DNA of 56,862 nucleotides from Bacteroidota bacterium (GTDB lineage: Bacteria > Bacteroidota > Bacteroidia > Chitinophagales > UBA10324), in assembly GCA_014190575.1 (NCBI GenBank), contig BJGQ01000018.1:1-56862 (forward strand), in the 5' to 3' direction. Positions 17,732-26,300 of the stretch are shown here, in pieces (position 1 is the stretch's first letter; every line of letters begins with the position of its first letter). The position numbers and the translations under genes were made by a program. The notes below the pieces were generated by a model. It did not search any database. It was given only the letters and a program-made list of their open reading frames with translations, and was not told the DNA's origin.

Positions 17732-17760
17732 TTAATTTTTGATTGATAATAAAATCCGGT

Positions 17761-17790
17761 CAAAGATATTTTCAGGAAGGGGAAATCAAA
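17761..17790 (-). promoter_or_regulatory. Candidate promoter of the hflX operon
   Basis: Minus strand: TTTG (17787-17790), an 18-bp spacer, then TATCTTTG (17761-17768), a perfect TAnnTTTG match. It lies about 30 bases before the hflX start. It would drive hflX and the two methyltransferase genes behind it. Confidence 0.5.
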
Positions 17791-17925
17791 CTTTATTAGT
17801 TGTGCTTCGATCATTGAATCAAATAATCACAGAAAGGAATAACGATTGGTTGAATGAGAAAAATGAATCGTTGAAACCTTTAATGAAAAGATTAGTAGAA
17901 TGGTTCTCACGCTTTTTCGCCTTCT

Positions 17926-18975
17926 ATGTTGTCTCTTCGCCCGTACCTTTTTATTCTTCTTATATCTTTTTGTGGGTGCAAAAAAATTCAACAATTAAAT
18001 CCACAACTTCATCCTGAATGGCTTGCGCCGATTGCTAAAACAAGTGTAACACTCGAAACACTTTCGTTGCTCGACAGCTCGCAATTCACACGAAAAATTC
18101 CTTCGCTTGATTTAGGATTTCCAACTGGTATTACACTCAATGTACCTGCATTATATTTTTCTCATTTTGGTCCTTATCCGCTGCCTGTTTCTGATTGGAT
18201 AAAAGAAATTAAGGTTCACACTTTGGATTTAACAATTTCGTTAACCAATTCTTTTCCGATAACAATTGGAGCCGGAACCATCATTACTATTCGCAATGAT
18301 GCTGATACATTAAAAAATCAGAATATTATTTCGCAACATGCATTGCCCAATGATGTATTGCCCGGCGAAACTTTCACTTTCAATGTGCAACTGAATGATA
18401 AATCAATTAATGACACTGTATTTTTTTATCTCGATAATTTTAATTCTCCTGCACAAAACAATGTCACTTTCACAAATTCGCCTTCATTCATAACCGTCGG
18501 TTTAAATATTATCGCAGTTGACCTGATTAAATTTTATCCTGATAAAACAAAATCCATCCATGATACTTCTGATTTTTCTATTGACAATAAAACAAATACT
18601 CAGGCGGTTGACGATTCAACCGTTGAAGGGAAATTAGTTGTGTACATTGATAATGCATTTCCACTCAATTCTGTTTTTCAGATTTATTTTCTGGATGATT
18701 CAAAACGAAATGTGATTGATTCGCTTTTTGAAAATGGAATAAATCTTTCTGCTGCAAGTACTGATATCAATGGTTCGCCGTTATCTGCTCAGCATACAGT
18801 TGATTCAGTTTTAATCAGCGTAGCTCATTTGCAAAAAATCAAGCTTGCAAAGTTTGCAGTCACTTCACTGGATTTGAACACACTCAATAATCAGTCGCAA
18901 GAAGTTAATGCCAACAACGAAACATATCTGAACATTCAGGTTGTAGGAGATTTAAAAATGAATTTTCATCTATAA
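17926..18975 (+). CDS. Lipoprotein of unknown function
   Basis: The protein has 349 residues. The N terminus is a signal with FCGC followed by Lys-Lys (Cys about 19), a plausible although not ideal lipobox. The mature part is a long beta-rich, Asn/Asp/Ser/Thr-rich sequence without recognisable catalytic motifs. It contains stretches such as LTNSFPITIGAGTIITIRND, which resemble Ig-like strands. It is followed nine bases later by an outer-membrane beta-barrel-like protein gene. The two are probably one transcript and may form a surface complex. Confidence 0.7.
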   Translation: MLSLRPYLFILLISFCGCKKIQQLNPQLHPEWLAPIAKTSVTLETLSLLDSSQFTRKIPSLDLGFPTGITLNVPALYFSHFGPYPLPVSDWIKEIKVHTLDLTISLTNSFPITIGAGTIITIRNDADTLKNQNIISQHALPNDVLPGETFTFNVQLNDKSINDTVFFYLDNFNSPAQNNVTFTNSPSFITVGLNIIAVDLIKFYPDKTKSIHDTSDFSIDNKTNTQAVDDSTVEGKLVVYIDNAFPLNSVFQIYFLDDSKRNVIDSLFENGINLSAASTDINGSPLSAQHTVDSVLISVAHLQKIKLAKFAVTSLDLNTLNNQSQEVNANNETYLNIQVVGDLKMNFHL

Positions 18976-18984
18976 ACAGAAAGC

Positions 18985-20406
18985 ATGAACAGAAATAAAA
19001 TTTTGATTGCTTCTCTTATATTTTTTCAGTTCGAACTGAACAGTGAATGTTCCAATGCACAAATCAATTTCACACAGTTTCAAGACCAACATGCTTTTTC
19101 ACAAGCATCGCAGTTCATGCCTTCGCTCATTGGTGAAGGAATCAGAAAGTACAAGATTACTTTTTTTGATTTTTATGGAGCTGCGGCAAACAGTTCGTTT
19201 TCATTGGCAGAATTAGATAAACTCAGTTCAACAAAGACCTGGAGCAACAACACTGTTGATTCGCTTTTAAATAATCTGAAAACCGAAAATACAATTTATG
19301 CCGTCGTTAATTTTTCGTTCCTGAATGTTTCGTTCAACATAAATAAGCACAAAAGAAAATTTCTTTCGTTCGCAATCGGTACTCGCGAACGATTGGATTT
19401 GAATATGCTTTACAGTCACAATTTGATTTCTCTTTTATTGAAAGGCAACAAACAATTTGCAGGAGAAACGGTGAGCCTCAGTCCGCTCTCCATTAATTTT
19501 TTGCAGTGTACAGATTATTATTTCGGAATGAAAACGCTTCTGAGTTTTAAAGTCGGTAAAAAAACTTTATTGAAATTAAAACCCGCACTTCAGTTTCATT
19601 ACCTAACGAGCATGGCAAATGTGTATTCAAAAAAATCTAACCTTGCATTATATACGCAACAAGATGGACGGGAATTGAATTTGAATTATGATTATGATTT
19701 ATACATCGCCTCACCCGGAAATAACATGGGCACACACGGAGTTTTCGGAGATGTAACAGTTAAGGCCATCACAAAAAATTTATTCAGCGGAGTTGGAAAT
19801 GGAAAATCATTTGATTTTGGTTTGGGTGCTGATGTGAATGACTGGATTAAAATAAACATGGCTGTAACAGATGTTGGCGCCATCTCTTTTAAAAATCATG
19901 CTGTGAATTATTCAGGCAATGGCGAAATAAAATTTGATGGATTTTCTACCAACTATACCGAAACACAAAACAGTTTTAACAGTCAGGCAGATTCAATGCT
20001 TTCACTATTAAAACCGAATTTTGAAAATGCGCAATACAAAGCGCCACTTGCCACAAAATATTTTACCAATGTATCTTTCAATCTTTTGAAGAAAAGAAAG
20101 AAAAACGGAATGGTTTATTTCCGGCACACTTTCAATATCACTTACATAAAAGGATTTAAAAATTATCTGAACGCAACTACCACTCCGCTCATGGTGCTTG
20201 GCTACAATTACAGTGTCGGAAATATTTTAAACTTCGGAATCAGTGCTGCGAAAGGTGGCACTGCTCAAACAAGTGTTGGTGCCAATCTCTCTCTACAATT
20301 CAGTCATTATCAGTTGTGGTGCAATTCCAATAATTTGCTTCCGTTTATCGGCAAGCAAAATGCAAAAGGCATTGATGGTGCAGTTGGAATGGGGATGGAG
20401 TTTTGA
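18985..20406 (+). CDS. Probable outer-membrane beta-barrel protein, DUF5723-like
   Basis: The protein has 473 residues. The signal is MNRNKILIASLIFFQFELN, with processing perhaps near CSNAQ. The mature protein alternates amphipathic strands, with GLGADVNDWIKINMAVTDVGAISFKNHA and GMGMEF at the C terminus ending in Phe, as expected for a beta-barrel. The general plan resembles DUF5723 proteins of Bacteroidota; this is my recollection and not a search result. Directly after the lipoprotein gene (gap nine bases), it may be the barrel partner of that lipoprotein. It converges with ctaA. Confidence 0.68.
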   Translation: MNRNKILIASLIFFQFELNSECSNAQINFTQFQDQHAFSQASQFMPSLIGEGIRKYKITFFDFYGAAANSSFSLAELDKLSSTKTWSNNTVDSLLNNLKTENTIYAVVNFSFLNVSFNINKHKRKFLSFAIGTRERLDLNMLYSHNLISLLLKGNKQFAGETVSLSPLSINFLQCTDYYFGMKTLLSFKVGKKTLLKLKPALQFHYLTSMANVYSKKSNLALYTQQDGRELNLNYDYDLYIASPGNNMGTHGVFGDVTVKAITKNLFSGVGNGKSFDFGLGADVNDWIKINMAVTDVGAISFKNHAVNYSGNGEIKFDGFSTNYTETQNSFNSQADSMLSLLKPNFENAQYKAPLATKYFTNVSFNLLKKRKKNGMVYFRHTFNITYIKGFKNYLNATTTPLMVLGYNYSVGNILNFGISAAKGGTAQTSVGANLSLQFSHYQLWCNSNNLLPFIGKQNAKGIDGAVGMGMEF

Positions 20407-20408
20407 AC

Positions 20409-21479
20409 TCATTCAGATTTTTTAATAAAATAAACCAGCATCAAAGAAAAAGTGAAGGTGATTAATCCACCTGCCTGGTGCATTACTCCCCATAAAACAG
20501 GAACACTTCCCATTGATGAAATCACTGTGATGATTCCAAGAGCTGCTTGTATAAATATCATTGCAACTAAGGCATTGCAAAGCATCAATGCTTTTTCATT
20601 AACAGAACCGTTTTTTCTTTTTATCCAAAACCATCCAATCAAAATCAACAACAAGTAAGCCGTGCTGCGATGAATGAGTTGTACAAATGCAGGACTTTCT
20701 AACAGTGTATGCCATTGCGGATTGGTGATTGTAAAAACATTTTCCGGAATCCATGCTGTTCCTATTTTCGGCCAGGTCGGATACCAGATTGCCGCCGGTG
20801 CAAGTCCACCTGCCATAAATGCACCTAATCCAAGTTGGATGAAAATGATTGCAAGAATAATTTTAGCAAATAATGTTTTTGATTTTCTTATTTCAGGTGA
20901 TCCTTCGTTAAGCACAGAATGAAATTCGCTTTGCGGATAAAATTGTTCGAGCATTAACCACAACAAATAACCAAATAAAATTGTTGCCAATAATAAATGT
21001 GCGCATAAACTATATGGACTCACCCACGGAACATCTGTCAATCCGGTTGAAACCATGAACCATCCCAATGCTCCCTGTAATCCGCCCAATACAAACACGA
21101 ACAGCAATTTCCATATCAGTTTTCGGGTTATCATTTTCCGAAACAGAAAATATAAAAATGGAATCATAAAAACCGGAGCAAACAACCGCGCCCACAACCG
21201 GTGAATCCATTCCCACCAGAAAATATTTTTGAAACCGGATAAACTCAAATCGCTATTCACAATTTTTCCCTGTGGGGATTGCATGTACTCGTCATAAACC
21301 CGATTCCATTCTGTTGAATTCATTGGAGGCAATGAGCCCATTACCACATTCCATTCTGTTATTGAAAGGCCACTTTCAGTGAGGCGAGTTATTCCGCCAA
21401 TGAGCACCTGAAAAAAAATCATTACCACTCCAATCAATAACCAGAAACCTACTTGCTTTCGTGAAGAAGAAGTTGTCAT
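20409..21479 (-). CDS. ctaA: Heme A synthase, COX15/CtaA family
   Basis: CtaA/Cox15 oxidises heme O to heme A in the inner membrane for aa3-type cytochrome oxidase. The protein has 356 residues and about eight membrane helices. The family signature is complete near the N terminus (GGITRLTESGLSITEWNVVMGSLPP, residues about 28-52), with conserved histidines in helices (WWEWIHRLWARLF, LCAHLLLA, LIHRSTAYL, MHQAGGL). The length and signature point to the proteobacterial/mitochondrial (Cox15-like) form. Respiration with a heme A oxidase is implied. It stands alone: the upstream gene pair lies on the same strand but beyond an 86-bp gap. Confidence 0.94.
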   Translation of the reverse strand: MTTSSSRKQVGFWLLIGVVMIFFQVLIGGITRLTESGLSITEWNVVMGSLPPMNSTEWNRVYDEYMQSPQGKIVNSDLSLSGFKNIFWWEWIHRLWARLFAPVFMIPFLYFLFRKMITRKLIWKLLFVFVLGGLQGALGWFMVSTGLTDVPWVSPYSLCAHLLLATILFGYLLWLMLEQFYPQSEFHSVLNEGSPEIRKSKTLFAKIILAIIFIQLGLGAFMAGGLAPAAIWYPTWPKIGTAWIPENVFTITNPQWHTLLESPAFVQLIHRSTAYLLLILIGWFWIKRKNGSVNEKALMLCNALVAMIFIQAALGIITVISSMGSVPVLWGVMHQAGGLITFTFSLMLVYFIKKSE

Positions 21480-21565
21480 AAACTATTGCATTCAACAAAA
21501 TAATTGATAGCGGATGCGAAAGTAAATTCAGAAATGAAAAAAGGGTAAAAAATAAATTCAGCGGA

Positions 21566-22264
21566 TTAAATATTCAAGCTAAATAATTTCATAAACCCTT
21601 CTTCATAACTTGAACCAATCGGAATTTCAACCCCCGAAATTAAAATGTTTTTGTTTCTCACATTTTGAATTTTACTGAATGGAATAATGAAAGACCGATG
21701 CACACGAAAAAATTCTTTTGCAGGTAATTTTTCCAGAATGTTTTTCATCGTCATACGGGTGACAATTGGTTTCTGATCAGGCAAAATAATTTTTATGTAA
21801 TCATCCAATCCTTCAATGTAAAGAATATCTGCAAGGGCAATTTTAATTAAACTGTAATCAGCTCTCACAAAAAGAAACTGATTTTTTATTTCTTCTTTCT
21901 GACGACGAAAAGTATAAAACTCTTTGGCGCGGTTAACTGCTTTTATGAATCTTTCTTTTTCAAATGGCTTTAATAAAAAATCAATGGCATTCAATTCATA
22001 ACTTTCAACCGCATACTCTCTATGTGCAGTTGTAAAAATCACCATCGTTTCCTGCTGTATTGATTTATAAAACTCAATTCCTCTGATCGGAGGCATATTG
22101 ATATCAAGAAATAATAAATCAACTGAAAATTTTTTCAGGTATTTTAATCCGTCGTGAGGTTTGGTAAAAGTTTTTTGCAGGTCAACAAAATCAAGCTCCT
22201 TGCAAAAGGCTTCAATCACATTAAGCGCAAGCGGTTCATCGTCTATGGCAATTGCTTTTATCAT
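21566..22264 (-). CDS. LytTR-family response regulator
   Basis: The protein has 232 residues. The receiver domain (1-115) holds the acidic pair IDDEP at the start and phosphoacceptor Asp in LLFLDINMPP (about residue 54). The LytTR DNA-binding domain fills about 130-232, with DILYIEGLDDYIKI and FFRVHRSFIIPFSKI segments. It overlaps the histidine-kinase gene by four bases, a classic LytS/LytR pair. The target is not known, but the next gene downstream on the same strand side is the giant surface protein. Confidence 0.93.
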   Translation of the reverse strand: MIKAIAIDDEPLALNVIEAFCKELDFVDLQKTFTKPHDGLKYLKKFSVDLLFLDINMPPIRGIEFYKSIQQETMVIFTTAHREYAVESYELNAIDFLLKPFEKERFIKAVNRAKEFYTFRRQKEEIKNQFLFVRADYSLIKIALADILYIEGLDDYIKIILPDQKPIVTRMTMKNILEKLPAKEFFRVHRSFIIPFSKIQNVRNKNILISGVEIPIGSSYEEGFMKLFSLNI

Positions 22265-23289
22265 TTCAAATTTATTTTCAAATCGACTGTGTAATCGTTC
22301 GGATTATCTTTTATAATTAAAGTGTGTTTTTTCGGATATAAAACATTTAGCCGGTTTTTAGTAATTGAAATTCCATGCCCGCTAATTTTTTCATTTTCTT
22401 TTGGTTCATAAACCTTCAGATTGTAAACCACCATATTTAAAATAGAATTATCCAGCTTAATATTTATTTGTATCAGCGAATTTTTTTCAGGATTCACTCC
22501 ATACTTAAAAGCATTTTCAACAAACGGGATTAATATGATTGGAGCAATCATGTAATTTTCCATTTTCCCAATAAGGCTGAAATTAATTTTCACTGTTTCG
22601 CCCAATCTAATTACCTGTAAGTTTATATAGTTGTTGATATAAATAATTTCATCATCCAGTGGCACAAATTCTTTATGTGCCTCAGTTGTAACATACCTCA
22701 TTAAATTTGACAGGCTCACAACTGCTTTAGGTGTTAAATCCGATTTCTGAATGGCGAGTGAATAAATACTGTTCAGTGTATTGAATAAAAAATGCGGATT
22801 TATCTGTGCGCGTAAAAACGATAACTCCGCTTTTAATTTTTCTTTTTCTGTTTTTTTTAACCGACTGGTAATTTTAATAAACAGAGAAAGAAATAAAACG
22901 ATTATGAAAAGAAAAAAATTTCTGCTTATCAAAAAGAAAAAAGGTGGAGGAGGAAATTGCGAACGCTCATGAAGTAGTTCATGAAAATCATTTTCAAATC
23001 TGAAATGAAATATTAATTCAGGAATTCCAACTACAACCAAAAGAGAAATCAACATCAACAGAAAAAACAATAAATGTTTCCCGCTGAAATAAAATTTTGG
23101 AATGAGTATAAAAAAATTCAGATAAAAAAATCCGATCATAAAAATGAAACATAAAAAATCGCGTTGCGCAAACGGATTAAAAACCGATTCAATTGTTAAA
23201 TGTCTTTCAGGATTAAATAATATTGGTAGGGATAAAAGTAAAAGGCATCCGATACTGTGAATGATAATATATAGAATTCTCTTTTTCAC
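22261..23289 (-). CDS. LytS-type membrane sensor histidine kinase
   Basis: The protein has 342 residues. Four hydrophobic segments lie in residues 5-135, with an extracytoplasmic loop of about 40 residues (FRFENDFHELLHERSQ). The His_kinase (PF06580) domain follows, with the phosphoacceptor region AQINPHFLFNTLNSIY (about residues 163-178) and an ATP-binding site ending in GHGISITKNRLNVLY. The kinase autophosphorylates and passes phosphate to the LytTR regulator encoded next. With no large sensor domain, it may sense membrane or cell-envelope state. Confidence 0.92.
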   Translation of the reverse strand: MKKRILYIIIHSIGCLLLLSLPILFNPERHLTIESVFNPFAQRDFLCFIFMIGFFYLNFFILIPKFYFSGKHLLFFLLMLISLLVVVGIPELIFHFRFENDFHELLHERSQFPPPPFFFLISRNFFLFIIVLFLSLFIKITSRLKKTEKEKLKAELSFLRAQINPHFLFNTLNSIYSLAIQKSDLTPKAVVSLSNLMRYVTTEAHKEFVPLDDEIIYINNYINLQVIRLGETVKINFSLIGKMENYMIAPIILIPFVENAFKYGVNPEKNSLIQINIKLDNSILNMVVYNLKVYEPKENEKISGHGISITKNRLNVLYPKKHTLIIKDNPNDYTVDLKINLK

Positions 23290-23309
23290 CCAATTAATTT
23301 TTATTTGAT

Positions 23310-23317
23310 CAAAAATA
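23310..23317 (-). promoter_or_regulatory. Candidate -7 element of the lytSR operon
   Basis: The minus strand reads TATTTTTG, a perfect match to TAnnTTTG, 21 bases before the histidine-kinase start. An exact TTTG at -33 is not present; TTTA occurs at about 24 bp upstream. Confidence 0.4.
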
Positions 23318-23388
23318 GAATTTCGTATAGAGGTAAATAATTAAATAGGGGATTAAAATAAATGTGTCGGTATAAAAATTGAAAAAAA

Positions 23389-26300
23389 TTACCAAATCAA
23401 TGTAACATCACCCTTCAGAATAATTATATCACCCTTCATGGTTTCAACTTCTGCATAATAAACATACACGCCGGAATTCCCAGGTGAATTTTTGAAAGTG
23501 CCATCCCATCCCTGATAAATTCCATTTGATTCAAAAACTTTTTCACCAATTCTATCATAAACCTTCAGGTGAACATTTTGAAGGCTTCTGCCATACACAT
23601 AAAAAATATCGTTCACACCGTCGTTGTTCGGTGTAAAGGCATTTGGAATAAAATAATTAATGTTCGGAACCACAATAAATTTTCCGAAAATAAAAGTATC
23701 AGTGCATCCAATGTTGTCGTAAGCAATCAGCATCACACTATAATTCCCTGAATCAACATAAGTATGAGATGGCGAAAATATTGTGCTGCTGTCGCCATCA
23801 CCAAAAAACCATTTATAGGAATTGGCATAAACAGATTGATTAGTGAAATTGAAAGTCGCTTCTTTTAATTCTGTTACGGTTTCACTTTCGGGATTTGCAA
23901 AAAATTTTGCAACCGGATTATTCAACACTTTAATAAAATTCGGTTTGGTTAAAGAATCAATGCAACCCGAAGAAGTAGTGACAATTAACTTAACCGTAAA
24001 ATTTCCGGGGGCATAAGTGTGAGTTGGATTTTCATCAGCACTTGCTCCATCATCACCAAAAGTCCATTCGAAAGAATTTCCAAGCACACTCTGATTTATA
24101 AAAGAAGTAGTAAACGGATCACAACCCAAACTATCTGTTACGGTAAATAAAACTTGGGGTAATAAATCAATTAATACTATTTGCGAAATCACAGAAGAGG
24201 TACAATTATTTTCTGTCACTGAAAGAGTGATTGTATCAATTCCTGAATTTAAAAAATGAATCAAATACGGACCAATTCCTGTTCCGGAATTAATTGTTCC
24301 GCTATCAAAATTCCAATTGAATGTTGCCCCCGAAGTAGCTGTTCCATTGTAGGTTATCAATGCATTCTGATCAGGACAAATTACGGAAGGAGTAACAATA
24401 AAGTCGGAAGTCGGAACAGGGTTCACAATAATGCTATGTGTGGTTACCGATGAAGGGCAACCATTTTCTGAAACTGTAAGAGTGATATTGTAAGTCCCCG
24501 CAGAATTATATTTTATTTGATAAGGGCCTTGACCGATACCACTTAAAATTATTCCACCACCAAAATTCCATGTATAAGTTCCGGTTGCAGTTGCACTTCC
24601 TGCATAAGAAATTAAGGCGCTATCAGATTGGCAAATTGCAGCAGGTAAATTAAATGTTGAAGTTGGAATCGGAAAAACAATTATGGAATGCGAAGTAGAG
24701 GGAGAAGTACATCCATTTTCAGTTACAGATAATGATACATTGTAATTGCCAGCATTTATCCAGCTTAAATTATATGGGCCTTGTCCCGGGCCGCCAGTTG
24801 AAATTGCACTTCCGAAATTCCAATTGTAAGTTGCATTTGCAAGAGATAAACCTGTATAAGTTGCTATTGAATTATCTCCGGCACAAAGGGATGGCGGTGT
24901 AAAATTAAATGATGATGATGGTATTGGATGAACAATTACACTGACAGTTGAAGCGGATGAGGCGCATCCATTCACTGAAGCTGTAACAGAATAATTTCCT
25001 GAATGTGTAACGATAGAATTAGTTCTTGTTGCATTTTCTAAAGCAGAAGTGAATGCTAAAGGGCCAGTCCATGAATAAATTCCACCGGCAATATTTCCTG
25101 CATTCAATGTAATTGTTTGCCCTGCACACAAAGGAGAATTGCTTGTTGCTCCCGGTGCCAATGGAACAGGTTTAACTAAAACAACAATGCTTGATGCCGG
25201 ACTTGTGCAGTTAAATACTTTTACTGTTGCATTGTATGTTCCACTTGCAGCAAGGGTGGTTGTTGGTATTGTTGGATTCTGTAATGCAGAAGAAAAACTG
25301 TTTGGTCCTGTCCATGCAAAAATTCCATTCATCACATTTGCAGCATTCAGTTGTAAAGTTTGTCCGGCACAAATCGGACTGTTCGATGATAAAACCGGAA
25401 CAGCCGGAATCGGATGAATAACTACATTGGTTGAAACTGTATTACCAACACAACCTGCTAATGTCATGGTGAGCAAATAGCTTCCCATATTATTGGCAAC
25501 AGATACATTATTGATAACAGGATTTTGTTGATTGGATGTATATCCATTCGGACCTGTCCAAGAATAGGATGAACCTGCAACTGGGGTTGTTGTCAAATTT
25601 AAATTTTGTCCATCGCATAGTGGCCCATTATTAATTGGAGTTGCTGGTGGCGAAAGGTTGATGACCGCATTTGTTGATGCTGGCAAACTTGTACAGCCTA
25701 CCACAGTTACTGTTGCATTATAAATTCCTGAATTGGCAAATGGAACATTTGTGATAACCGGGTTTTGTAATAGAGAATTAAAGCTATTTGGTCCTGTCCA
25801 ATGAAAAGTTCCGCCAGCAACATTTTGTGCTGTAAGATTTAAAGTCTGACCCGAACACATTGGCGCATTATTGCCAATAATAGGCGAAGCTGGAATTAGA
25901 TTGACAACAACAGTTGTATTCGACGGATTTCCCAGGCAACCATTGGCTGTAGCAGTCACAGTAAATATTCCTGCATTCACAACTGATGAAATAGGAATGG
26001 TTGGATTTTGTTGAGTAGAACTAAATCCACCCGGGCCAATCCATGAATAAGTACCGCCAGCAATAGTGCTTGCAAATAAATGAATCGCTTGACCATCACA
26101 AGTTGGACTGTTGCTAGTTGCGATTGAATTCGGAGTTGGATAAATAATTACACTTGTAGTAAGTGGTAAGCTATTACAGCCATTCACATTTATTGTTAAA
26201 GAATAAATTCCGGCATTTGCAATAACCGAATTATTAATAATAGGATTTGAGAGAGTAGAAGAAAAGCCATTCGGGCCAGTCCATGAATAAGCAGCACCTG

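Noticed and set aside
17739-18017. 92-codon ORF ahead of the lipoprotein at 17926
   Set aside because: It overlaps the hflX promoter and the lipoprotein signal; no recognisable domain.
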